DNA of 64,000 nucleotides from Polytrichum commune (lineage: Eukaryota > Streptophyta > Polytrichopsida > Polytrichales > Polytrichaceae): positions 77,205,554-77,269,553 of the forward strand of contig OX485803.1 in the NCBI GenBank assembly GCA_950295325.1. The letters run 5' to 3'. Positions within the stretch are counted from its first letter, which is position 1. The number at the start of each line of letters is the position of its first letter. Shown in pieces: positions 48,231 through 60,750 of the stretch. The notes under the pieces are model-generated. The model was not told where the DNA came from. It did no database searches and saw only the letters and a program-made list of their open reading frames with translations. Made by a program: the position numbers and the translations under genes.

Positions 48231-50202
48231 TATTATTATTTTTTGGACATTGGGATTGATAGGCTAGGAAAATGTAATTAGACACTACAAACACATGGAT
48301 CTTGTGTTTGTCCTTGAAGGAGGCCTTTTGTGATGTACTAGTATTAAGAGATTTGATGTTGGATATAAGAACGAAAGACTAACAATGTTTGTTATACTTA
48401 GCATGTGAGCAGATGGTGTTTGGAGTTAGACAACTCCAAAGAAAGAATTGATTACCATTTAAGTTATTTTCACCATTTCATTACATCACTTGGATGCTCC
48501 ATATAAATATGAGTGCATGAATCTCATCCATTACTTCATTTGTCACTTAGGCCCTCACATTCTAGTGCAAAGTGAAGTGGGCATTTTCTATCATCGAGAA
48601 ATTTTAGATTTCGGTGGTCACGGGACCCTCCATAACATTATCCAACCACGTGGGTCGGTTCCTTGACCCTAGAATATGGCGATTATATTTTGTGCCCCCC
48701 CATACAAAGTAAGAATATCCATTTATTATTTATACATTCAGGCCGACACTTGGAAATGTGGGTAGAGTTGTACTCTCGGCACTTTTTGCAGGAATCGTTA
48801 TTCATCCCAATACTATTCACTCAAAATACCAACACTATTCACTATTCGTACCAACATCAATTTCTTCTTATTTTTTTGATTATCTTCCCATGAAGATAAA
48901 ATAGTGGAGGCCCATGTTAGATTAAATATAGAATGGAACACAACTATGTGGCTGAACAATGTTATGTCGAGCTCTAGTGGAAGATGCCGCTTATTTCTAT
49001 AATAGGATGCCCCATGATTGTTCATCCAAGACTCTGATAATGCAAACCTCAGGCAAATCTTATGTGGGATACTCTTAGAAAATACCTTTGAAAAAAAAGT
49101 TCGATGAGTCATGACATGCAAAGAGTGTGCAAATGGTTGTGCATTCATTCAACATTGAAGAAGAAGCTTGGAGGAAAGTTAGCATGTTAGTTGTCTTATG
49201 TTTATACTCCATCTAGACTTGTGTATGTAAATACACTCTAAACCTTAGGTGATAAATGAGTTCGACACAAAATAAAATAAATTTAAGACTAAATGACATG
49301 TGTTGTTATTTTATTAGTCAAAACATGTATAAAAATCCACATGGCACTTCATAAACTAGCAAGTCACACCAAAATGTTGAACATGTTTATCACCTATGAA
49401 TGATAATATTTTATCCACTCAAGGTGCATTTCCACTAGTGTCGAGTGACCATGACCACCGCTTTCTAAAATCTCTAATTAATTAATAAACGAATGGCAGA
49501 CCCACTTTGTTTTACACATGGTCATGAAAAATAAAGGTCATTGTAGGTGAACATGGATGAGAAAGTGGCATGGAAGTGTTCTATGAAACCCTACACGTTC
49601 ATAAAATGAATAATGTTTGGTGGTCACATGGATTTTGTGGAAGAGAGAATCCAAATAAATAAATTCAACAAAAAATACGGCGACCATGAAAAAAAAGCAT
49701 ATTAGCATACATATTATATATATTATTATAACAAACATTGCGTTATGGTCTCAATCCACTTTGCATTATCCCATGACCAAGGTTTTTAAAAGGTGATGTG
49801 AATTTCTCTTGGCACAGTCTTCGGACTGCCAAATGTGACCACAAGAAGTTTTAAATCATGTTCTTCTCATGGCCCTTGGTTATATGTGTGTAAACCGGCC
49901 CTCATATCACCACGAAGCTATAAACTCATGATCCCCAAATATATATATATAAATTAATAGGCTCTCCCCGTCCCTCCTTGAAGTACCAATTTAAGTTAAT
50001 GAAATCACCTATACAATTGAACATGGCATCTATTCCACTTCCTCTAAATTATAATGAACATGCCGAGGATCCAATACCTACAATGCAGGTCGCATGTCTA
50101 AGAGGGGTGCATTGAAGAGCCATAACACAAAAAACGGATGTGAGGGTTGTGGGCCCTTATAATCAGTGAGCCATTATCTTGGAGAGTACCATAGACTACA
50201 TA
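48231..50202. other. Intergenic DNA without a recognised gene
   Basis: This is AT-rich, with short frames only. A brief TTAGGGTTAGGG at about 48200 is too short to mean anything by itself. Confidence 0.45.
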
Positions 50203-51497
50203 GGGCCACTTCACACACGAGACTGCGGGCCCGTGACCACTCCACTTAAAACACTCGCATAAGTTGGAAAGGCGGAGCGGGTCCAAGTTCGCTTCACACT
50301 ACGCTTGAGGGACCAACGGAGTAAGTGAATGCAAGATGAATGTAAAATCTACATGGCATCAAATGGATCGTAATTCATGGTCACTAAGATTATTTTCGGA
50401 ACCACCTCTTGGAGGTAGGCCTAGCACAAAACTAAGAGATCACAACACCCTGAAATCTCAAACCATTTTTATTGTATTTTATCATGTGTGAAGACCATGT
50501 CTAGGGTCCATTGTTCATAGTCCATAGTCTATGACCCATTGAAGTAGCATTTGGTTGAGGGCCTAGCCAATATATGAGGAGTGTTCGGGCATATTAGTGG
50601 AGGCCGATGAGGTGGACATAGTTACGTGTCCAACAACGCGATTGAACCCGGGCAGGGGGGGGGGTTGGTAATCTTTTTGGAGCTGACAAGTTGAGATGTG
50701 GCGAATGATTGAATGTCGGGATGGATGTTCATGTTAAATAGGTGTGGTGGTCATTGTTCTTAGGTCTACTAGATGGTTACTTTCTCTTGCATAGTGCTCA
50801 TCCTGATGCCAGTTGTCCAAGATCATATGAATTAAAAGGAGTCAAAAGGAGTTAGTAAGCTTACCACTAGGGGTTACAAGTAATTAGCTAGATTGCCACA
50901 AATCCATTATCCTACACTTGGCTTCACAATAGCCTAATTGAGTTCACCCTTGAGGCTTCATAATAGTCTAGGAAATGAATTATCTGGGCTTGTTGATAAG
51001 TTGCATTGTGATAGTTGAATTTATTTTTATTTTTATTTATTTATTTATTTATTTGGTTGGTGTGTTTGGAAATGCCTTGGAGAATCAAAGCAACGGCTTG
51101 TGTGGAAGCACCATAATGCATTGCAATGTTATGCACAAGTGCTCTAGTTCTTACAGTCTTTGATGTTTGCATGTGTTGTGGACATTGTTGGGAGTGTTAT
51201 GCTTGCACATTTAAGAATTCAGTGGAGTCTTATATGTGAAAATAATTTTGTTACTTCAACCTTTCAAAGTAATAGGTGTTGGTGATGTGTCCTTCCGTGT
51301 TTTATTTTTCCCTAGAATATTTATGAGGGGGGTTCCCTTTATGAATAGAACACCCAAATATACCATATACAAATACACTCGAGCGCCCGTGACCACGGTA
51401 CAAGATTTTGGAAGTGTCTTTGGATGGCACTTGGACACTTCTTTTGAGCTCTCATAATGTCATGGTCACGGCTTTTGGCTTGTGTGTGAAGTGGCCC
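50203..51497 (-). mobile_element. Tourist-like MITE, copy 2, with internal extra DNA
   Basis: Both ends match copy 1 (19719-20216) in reverse: GGGCCACTTCACACACGAGA at the left and the TTTGGCTTGTGTGTGAAGTG...CCC end at the right. Positions 50203-50590 and 51340-51497 align with copy 1. About 750 bp between them do not, and are likely a later insertion. An (ATTT)n tract lies at 51020-51055. The flanks (ATA and TTA) are not a perfect duplication. Confidence 0.75.
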
Positions 51498-51564
51498 TTA
51501 TGTAGAGACCCTAACTTACCGTGAAGTTTTTAAAAAGAAAAGGATGAGACAAACGCATATTCTA

Positions 51565-51940
51565 CACTAAAGATGATATTTAGTGTCATATGGTATTTAA
51601 CATGACTATGGTGACTTTTTTCGGATGACACTTCTAATGAATAAGTTTACAAATATTGTCATGGACAATGGGTGAGTTCATCCATTGGTCAAAACCCTAC
51701 CTTTTTCTTGTCATCAACTTGTGATGAAATATTGTCATGGATGATTGAAATTTGGATGAAACATCACTCGGTAAGTGACATTAGTTGCACCACTGTAAAT
51801 CTATAATCTATTAAAAAAATTACAAGGAAATGACAAATAATGTTGGGTTAACATTTAGTGTTGGTGACACTATACTATGGTTTACAATTAGTATTGAGCA
51901 AGACGATTAGAATTGGTGACACTAAATATCATATTTGATG
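51565..51940 (-). mobile_element. Palindrome-ended MITE family P, copy 2 (376 bp)
   Basis: It is flanked by TA (51563-51564 and 51941-51942). It has the same end structure as the copy at 22137, in reverse orientation. It is complete and non-coding. Confidence 0.85.
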
Positions 51941-52567
51941 TAGCTTTCTGCTTACAATTTTGATTCAGTAATTATAATATTGATTAAGGAAACCTTAACA
52001 CATAGTCAACTCTTACATTGACCCTAACTTTTATCACATCTATATTACATTGGCAATTTCCATCATTTTCAATGCCACGTGCAACTTACTCTCTTTTTTT
52101 GGAATAATTTTAGAAGAGCGTTGAGAGGAGTGCAAGGAGGATGGGAAGCCACCACATTTGAACGGTTCAAAACTCATCATTTGAAATTTCAACAAACCCA
52201 CATTCCTTCCATAAAACGTGGCCTACGAAGAGGTAATACGAGCATTTCATGTTGATGCCAAAAAGGACAAAAGTCCAATATTTCAATACATGGGACATGA
52301 TTGTTCCTTACCGGCTATTTAGAAGAATTCAACATTTTGAAGAATTGGAATAAGGTTCGGGAAGTGTGGGTCCTATAGGAGCTTTGTAATTTGATATGAA
52401 GATGATACTAATATTAATCAAGACAAAATCTTATAGACACACTAAATATTGTATTAAAGCATCATCGTCATAATAATAAATAGTAATGTCAATGTGTTTT
52501 ACATTAACAAACAATGTCCGTTTAGCACCTCATCAAGTATTTGTAGAGACATATGGGAGGGGAGGGG

Positions 52568-52706
52568 TTTAGTGCCATATGGTAGTTTTTGTCATAATGG
52601 TAATTTCGTAGTGACACTTCTTATGAACCTATTATTTATAAGAAATGAGAAATGATGTTAGGTTTGCATTTAGTGTTGGTGACACTACACATGTGGTTTA
52701 CAACCC
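52568..52706 (-). mobile_element. Palindrome-ended MITE family P, internally deleted copy
   Basis: Both outer parts of the family are present (CATATGGTAGTTTTTGTCAT and TTTAGTGTTGGTGACACTAC), while the middle ~200 bp are missing. Confidence 0.65.
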
Positions 52707-53109
52707 CTTCACACTCCTCCAACATTTTTTTTCTACAATTCATCAAATTTACATATTGTCATGACGTATTTCCAGAGTTAGCCATCAAACGCAAATGGAA
52801 CAAGTACATCCCCCCTCATGATTGCCATCCCGCATATGGGACTCATAATCATCACTACATGGCAAAGAGGTGGAATCCATAAAGACAATTTCAATATTTT
52901 CTTTGCTCAACTCAATCTCCTTCCTTCCTCCCAACCATATTCAATGCCCTCTAAGAACACCTACACACAACCCTCGTAAGATCATTGTCCACATTGATCC
53001 TTAACAGATGACAACTTGAAACAAAATGTCACCCCTCACACTTGCCCCCGTAACCCCCAACAAAACCCAGAAACTGCGAAAGTAGTTAGTGGATGTTGAC
53101 ATTTAGACT

Positions 53110-53515
53110 TAGTTAAGGGATACTCCTACGACACTCACCCCTCATAGTTTCAAACCTAGATCGTTACAAAGATTACACCACAACACCCTCCAACCAACTT
53201 AGTTAACCCCAAAGTGACCAAATCCACATGCCCATGGCCTCTAACGTAGATTCCCTTACCATTGTTTGGATACCACACATACAGCATGCCCTGAAAGAGG
53301 AAAGTAACCCGAGGGCAAAGAGGAAGACTAACATCTACAATGCAACTTTCTAGTCCATAACAAAACCCATAGTCACGAGGCCAACAAGTAAACCCCACTA
53401 ATGTCTTGATCAAGGTAGGGGAAGGCAATATGAATCACTCTCAAAGGGGCCTTGCAAGGTTTTGAACCCACACGACTCCAAGGTGACAACACCACAACCC
53501 ACTTTTAGACTTAAA
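53110..53515 (-). repeat. Two tRNA-like (SINE-type) heads in the same orientation
   Basis: On the - strand, 53190-53140 reads GTTGTGGTGTAATCTTTG then AGGTTTGAAAC. Positions 53505-53460 read GTTGTGGTGTTGTCACC then GTGGGTTCAAAACC. These resemble pol III A and B boxes about 30 bp apart. No complete tRNA fold is claimed. Confidence 0.4.
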
Positions 53516-54479
53516 CAAAAATAATCCTTACCCCCACACTATTATAATTATATTGGTTACTTTTGGCACTGTTACTTTGGATAGAGCTGATCCTTTAAAA
53601 AGGGAAGTAACATGTTGGGTGAAGAGGGTCTTCATTCATCATGCCGTTGAACACAACACTTGAAATATTACTCGCACTCTATAATACCTGCAAGTTCAAG
53701 TATCTACATGACCTCATTTTAGGAATAAATTGAAGTGTAAATGAACTTGTCATTATTGTACTCCATTTCTTGTTGAGCGATGTTCCTTCATCAATCCCTT
53801 GTACGTATGAGCAAGGGTGCCATGTTTGGCAGTTCCGACTTTGGCATTGCAGGACAATCAATTTCTAACATTGGTATGGTATGTGTCACACCATGCTCTG
53901 CAAAATTCAAGGACTCCTTTATGCATGCCCTTTTAGCTATAATATTTGGGCAAGGAATTGAGTAGTTCACTTTCTCAAATCGGCATGAATCACAATCTAC
54001 ACCTAGTGGCAAATTAAACTTCTGTTTGGTAGATCCAAAAAGTTCACACCCTTTCCAAAGCAAAATCCCTATTGTTTAGATCTTCCGTCGCCTAATAGGA
54101 CTTAATGGCATCTACCAATAAGTTCATATTTCTAATCTTGGCAACAACCTTCAATTTCAAGGACACAAAATCAAAGCCTTTCCCAATAGAAACACCTCTC
54201 AATCACAACTTGTAATTTGCAATATGCATGAATACATGGATCAAATTGTCCATTATCTTTGTATAGATGAATCACTTTGTTTCTAGATTGTTGGAGCCAT
54301 TTATTATACAATGTCTCTGCAAGGTTACACGTTGGCATTTTTGTACATTAATACATCACATATGTCATATCCAGGTATATACATCATATGCTACAAACAT
54401 TACAATATCATAGTAGATTATGTGTATCATGGATATTTAAATTAGAGAATACTGTAAAATACATAGTAGATGATGCACT

Positions 54480-54960
54480 TACAAAAATTATTTGACCACC
54501 CCATTGTCTACAATGGAAGTGCCAAAAATCCAACCACTCAAAGAGCTCAGTAATGTATACTTTTGTGACAACTCCATATGACAACTACCACGAATAAATG
54601 ACATAATATTTAGTTTTGGATTTATCCATTTTTTTGCGTCCATGTAGTCCTCACACAAATGTTTGTGATGAAACTACAAAGATGCATTGATATATTTTTG
54701 CATGATCTTATCCAAACTTTGCGACCAATGGAAAAACCAAATGCGGTCGCAATCCATCATTAGCATACTTGGATCACCTTTACCTCATATCTTCATGACT
54801 GCTAGCCAATTGACATGTGTATTGTCCGCCATGAAGCCCTTGTGATTCACAATCGACACTCCATTCTCCGTTATTACATAATTCGAGTTTTTCTAGAAGA
54901 GAGTCTTAGCTACGCCGTCTTCAATTTGCATATTACAACATGCAATGGATAGTTACATTA
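54480..54960 (-). pseudogene. Transposase-like fragment (MULE-type core, inferred)
   Basis: About 145 codons are open apart from two stops, running leftward from about 54890. Visible landmarks are a Gly-Phe-Met-Ala-Asp segment, a Gly-Asp-Pro-Ser segment and a Phe-Phe-His-Trp-Ser-Gln-Ser-Leu-Asp block. Upstream, frameshifted pieces continue the homology-like pattern. I associate this pattern with transposase-like multicopy proteins of non-seed plants that carry a C-terminal SWIM motif. The family name is an inference from memory. It is certainly coding-derived and dead. Confidence 0.5.
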
Positions 54961-57900
54961 CAATTCATTGCTATCGTATACATGACACACTAAGGTGGTG
55001 TAGTCCTTTAAACGTCGATGTGATCAAATTCCATTGTCCATATCTCCTCCAACTTGCATAAGCTTAACAAAATCCACACCACTCCCTCAAAGATCTGACG
55101 ACATCTTAAAGACAAATTATATTGCTTTCGAATTGCCCCGGGAATCTATTGCCATAGACATACTTGAAGCCCAAATGGTCTTTGAGCAACCTAATACTAT
55201 CTTCCATACCCATTCCTCTACAAACAAAACGTTTGGAGTCCGATATAGTGTTACGACAATTTGGAGAGGCAAGAATATTGAATTTATCCATAATAACCTT
55301 CAAGACGAACTTGCGAGATGATGTCGTTCACCGTTTGATAGAGATTTGAGGAGCTAGTATGCAAGGAATTGTTTGTTTGTTGTTATTATTATAGTAGAGT
55401 CTGTGGCAGTGGATGTCTTTATGACCTCGTTGACAACACATCGGTAAAGTCATGTCAAGTGACTTATGTCAAGTGCCATTTGATGTATGGTGTTTATGAA
55501 CACCAAGATATATACAAACCCTTGACATCTCAATGATGTGGATTGAGCATATATTATGATAGCATGGCATAACGCAAATATACATTGGTGTGGAATGACA
55601 TATTTTACATTTTAATCTTGATTTTTCTTGATTAATATCTCTCACAAAATATGGGACAAAAGTTGATCCAATCGATTTGGCATAGTTAGGGTTACCTCCA
55701 TTGTGATACATATGATTATAATGTTTATTTATAGATTATAAATGACCAAGACAAGAAGAACACTCAAAGAGAGTCCAAAATCATTTTGGATATTTGTTGA
55801 TTTTGTTGTACACCAAGGGTGGCCATCACACATATTATCCGTGTTATCCTTAGAACGGCCATACGCACTATAAGCACCCATAGACATTGGGGTTAACACA
55901 AACAAAACATCACCATCAAAAAAGAGTGGCAAGTACTTGACGTCATGTACATCTATGTTGTCAAGATCAATTGTGGTAAGATCATATTTAAACATTCTTC
56001 TATATTCTGCCAATTTCAATACATAGACAATGCTCATGCCTAAAAATGATGAAAAATATTAAAAGAGGTGGATGGGGAAAATCAGATCCATGGCAAGACA
56101 ATTTTACGCACAACAAATCGTGAGGGGTTTTATGAACATTTTGCAAAACCAAAGGTGGATTGGGAGTTCTAGTTCTAAAAAAAAGATAATGTATCGACAA
56201 GATCAACAACATGACAAACATCATCATTTGAATCCAATAATAGAATAACAATATCACCATTTGATTTTATTTTGACATTGGCCATAATAAATAATTGGAC
56301 TGTGGATGTGCAAGAATTATTTATTAATACAACAATGGATGTTTGAACCTAGAAATCATAAAGACTTGTAACTCTAAATGATCATGGACCCAAAATCCAA
56401 AAATGATCATCTTCACTTTTTTCTTTTCTTTTTGCAACAAGATTGTTTCTAAGATATCACCATCCATAAAAATACATCTCTTGCTCCACGTATATGGTTC
56501 CTATCCGAAGATTGAACCTCAAATTAAGCAAATCTTCTGAGACACTCACATGACTTTGATCATCAAAAGGCAAAGTGAAGGGTACAAAGAATTCATAATA
56601 TGTAGTGGTAGCCGAAGTAAGGAAAAAATTGAAAGACATTAAAGCTTGTAATTGAACCACTATTATATGGGTAGCAAGGGATCAATTTGCTTGAATAAAA
56701 ATACAATTATATTACATAAATTGTTGAATGTGGACATAACATGAGAAACACAATGCAAACGAGAAAGCATCCCAAAATCTAATTGTAAAATAACTTTTAA
56801 ATACAAAGATTGAATCCATATCATTATTAGTAGGATAACTATTATAAGGGTGGGCACGACAACCCACAAACGCCAACCAAATACAGATAAACATACATGG
56901 AAAAATCGCCGAGTGGATGACTACACTAGATGTCAAAAAAATCATAGGTACATCCCCACCTAAACCATAATCTTCACCTTTAAATTTGATGCTTAAATGG
57001 ATGTTTTGGGCAAGGTTTGATCAACCAACCCCCCACTGTCTGGCTCTTCTTACTAGGAGCTTTGAGCTCGGACGAAAATGATTATGTTTTACAACAAGGA
57101 GAGTTCGAGACTGAATGAGTGACAGGAGGATAAAATCCCACAAAATGCTGCAAAAATATGTTGATAATTTAGCAAAAATACAAAGGAGTATAAATATTTG
57201 TAAAATGGATCAAAAAAATGAGGAGAATGAAGTAGACCTTGTTGCAAATATAGTCGATGATATCACATAAGAATTCCATGTGCAATATGAGGAAGAAGAT
57301 GAAACCGACAAGAATAGGAGCTTTGAAGAATACGACAAGTACACCGATGACAAACACAAAGTAGTTGAATGCGTATGCATTTTGTAAAATGTAAATACAC
57401 ACTGCGACTTATTTTATCTGGAGCAAATTAGAATGCTACAGATATGACCAAAGATTTTTAAATAAGTTTAAAATCCACAACTAATAGCCATTAACAACAA
57501 TCTAAAGAGGATATGATTGTAGTGGTATTTGAACCAATATCATAGAAACATAATATAAACATCAAGATATAAATATATGTGAGAACACATAGGGGTAATG
57601 GTGGGATTGTCAATACTCAAGAGAGGGAAAACAAAAATGGATTTGGGTAGGACTAAGAATATTCACAATGCAGCCAATTCCCAGGAAAGAGAAAATGAAA
57701 TGGGGTTAGATAGGTATGGGGATATGGGTGGTGCCGCCAATACCTGGAAGTGGAAAAATAAAATCAGGGTAAGATAGATTTGGGGGTTATTGGCGGTGTC
57801 GTCAATACTTGTGAGCGAAAAAATGAAAATAATTTGTTTGTAAGACTTCTCATCTAAAGAGACCTATTCATCCAACAAGTTTCATTCATTAATCATTAAT

Positions 57901-59989
57901 GATTTATGCATAAGACATAAAAAAAACCCAAGTTCATATTTTTTGTCTTTGGACTTTGAAACAAGGAAAAGATATGCGTAGAAGGAATACATGATAAAAG
58001 ATAAGTTACACTATCAAGTTGCGAAAGTTCAAACAACATGGTATTCAAGGTGAACGTCTCCATGAATTTTATGATGTTTGTATTGCTAATTAATATTGTG
58101 TATGAGGGTATTGTTTATTCTCAAATTCTATTGTTTTTCTAGGGCCTTAAATTTGTAACCCAGTGTAGACCCTCGGTAGATTTCCAAGTTTATGTCTTGT
58201 AATACTCTTTTGGTTATGCAACTTTAAATGTCCACAAATATTTAAAAATTTGGAAATATATGAAATACATTGGACATTTGTCATTATTGTTTATTCTACA
58301 ACTCCTTCACAAAATATTTTCTCATTTGATTTTATCTTTCATGACCAAATAGTTGTAAAAATTATGTATTTGGTTTTTTCTCGTATTTGATCATGTTTAT
58401 TATTTATAACTTTATCATTGTGTTTTTGTTACAAATAGATACTAATGACTATTCTAATCAGTTGGCTTTTAATTGTAAGTTGCTTGATAATTTATTAGAG
58501 TTTAATGTTGACTCCACTTCTTAGCACCTAAAAACGAATGTAATTTTGACTCATATGTTTGATACAACTACTTATCAACTTATGAGAGATGATGATATGC
58601 TACCTTGAAGGGGCCATGAGAAAAACATCCATTATTCTTCCAAGTTTTGATTGATGTTTTGTCAAAACCCAAAGGCATTGTTGCAGACCTCACTGCATTC
58701 ACAAGCATAAATTCATTTGTTTTTTACTTTGATATATTTTTTAATATAATTTCAATACCAACTAACATGCTCTCATTGATTGTTCTCTTCATGATTGTGT
58801 ATTATCTTCTTTTATATAAAACCTCCACACATGCTTGCCTCACTTTGAAGCATCACCTCTTGGCATGGGAAGCTCACATAGAAGTTTTTGATTCCATTGT
58901 AAAGCGTCTGACTATACAAACCCCTTTAATTATTGTCAAAGATACCATTTATGAAGACTCATATATTATCCAATTCTAAATCTCGAGGCCATCAATTGTG
59001 TAAATAAGTTTTGCTTGTTTTTCTTCTTTAAATGCTTTAGATGGTTCATTTTGTAAATTTTTCTTGAAGCATATTGTATACATGATTTTTTGAATTCTTC
59101 TTGAATAATTAATAATTATTAAGACATTTATGTTGTCAAGTGCTAGCAATATGATACCACAATGTTGCCAATGTTGGCACCATATTTTGAAGGATCTAAG
59201 ATTTTTAACAAGTCCATCACCCCCGCGAGGCCTCCCTATCTATCTTGAGACTATAACTTCCATTATTGTTGCTCAACCTTCCCCTTCAACTCATGGAAAA
59301 ACTAGACATTATGATCGGTGGGTTTTAGATTTCATAGAGTTAGAGGCTAAATCATGTTCAACATCCATCACAACAAGGTATAACGATGATTAGTTTTTTG
59401 TTAGCATGTGTTCGATTGTAATTACGGAAGGTTTCATTATTGGTAACATATATTTAACATACTTTCACTAATGCTATCCCTTGGAATTACACATGTTTTG
59501 TGTCTAATTCTATCTTCTTTGCACTCTCTATGTTTGTATTGTATCATTGACCTATTACAAAATAAAGTGTCCTTTGCAATATGTTTTGTTTCATTTCTAA
59601 ATTGTTCATATTATGAATGTCAATGATAATTATTATCAAGATGTCATATGACATGCAATACAAACTATGAAATTTTTTGTATGATATATATATATATATA
59701 TATATGCCCATAGTCATGTACGTATTTCTCATTGTTCGCTACTCAATGCTCATTTCTCACTATGCACAATCTAGCATTCATGTTGTCTATCGTCCCTACC
59801 CTTCTTTCTATTGAACCCTAAAATTGTTATTTTTCATGCCCAAATACCATAGTTATAGGATACCGGGGGGCCTATTGCCGACATTTCTCCTTCTTTGCGG
59901 CTCACAAGTTATAACTCATTGCTCATTGCTCACAAGATAGCACACCCCCCTCACTCAATCATGCCAGAAGATGTTGGACAATGTAGGTC
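54961..59989. other. AT-rich DNA with coding-like relics, unassigned
   Basis: Open frames on the - strand at 56037-55729 and on the + strand at 58647-58979 have no recognised family. A TA run lies at about 59682-59704. No RNA gene or intact gene is seen. Confidence 0.35.
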
Positions 59990-60750
59990 AATACACGAAC
60001 TTTGTGCAATGCGAAAGTTGAAATATGCAAACATGACAACCCTACACCAATGTATAAAGGGTTGGAGAAGGAGTTCCGCTCCACCAACAACGTGGAGTAC
60101 AAGTTGTGGTTTTGCCCTAACGACATCAAACATTATGTGAGTGGCAACAAGAGTAAATATACGCTAAATTTACCTATAGCACTTAACATGTGGTATGTGA
60201 AGATAGGCAACAATTTGTCGAGGGAAGAGGTGTTGGCACTAGAGGATGAATTCCAATTGCAAAAGAGGAAGACATTGTCTCGTCGTTGTAGGCTTTCAAC
60301 AATTGCAACACTCCCCATCTCTTGGTTACATTTTTAAGTGCCCCCAAACCTGAACTTCCATCCAAGCTCAAGAATTTCCAAGACATTGCAACAGAATCCA
60401 CCAACACCAACACGATTGATCACAAACAACAAATGGGAGAATGCCGAACTCATGAATGGATACTATTTTGTTGGAGTGATTGCTGTTCCTTACCCAAAAT
60501 ATGGAGTTATCAACAACATCATCTCAATGACAAACAACGCCCATTGTATGACAATTGGTGACATCCCATAGTGCACCTACCTGAACTTCATGAAGATGTC
60601 CTCTTAGGCTCTACAAAAGAAAGGTAAATGAATGTATTGCAAACACACTTACTATGTGTACAAATCTTTATGCAAGGTGGATTACAACACTGACAAGTTC
60701 ATTCATGCTCCAATGTACACATACAATGAGGTCGTGTGATTACTTGAGCT
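59990..60750 (+). pseudogene. Transposase-like fragment with SWIM-type zinc motif (C-terminal part)
   Basis: Two frames carry it. Positions 60002-60337 include Leu-Trp-Phe-Cys-Pro-Asn-Asp-Ile and Ala-Leu-Glu-Asp-Glu-Phe-Gln-Leu. From about 60440 another frame has Gly-Tyr-Tyr-Phe-Val-Gly-Val, Met-Thr-Asn-Asn-Ala-His, then Cys-Thr-Tyr...Tyr-Cys-Lys-His, close to the SWIM pattern CxC...CxH with the second Cys changed to Tyr. It ends near Val-Asp-Tyr-Asn-Thr-Asp-Lys-Phe-Ile-His-Ala-Pro. It probably belongs to the same family as the 54480 fragment, in opposite orientation. Stops show it is dead. Confidence 0.5.
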
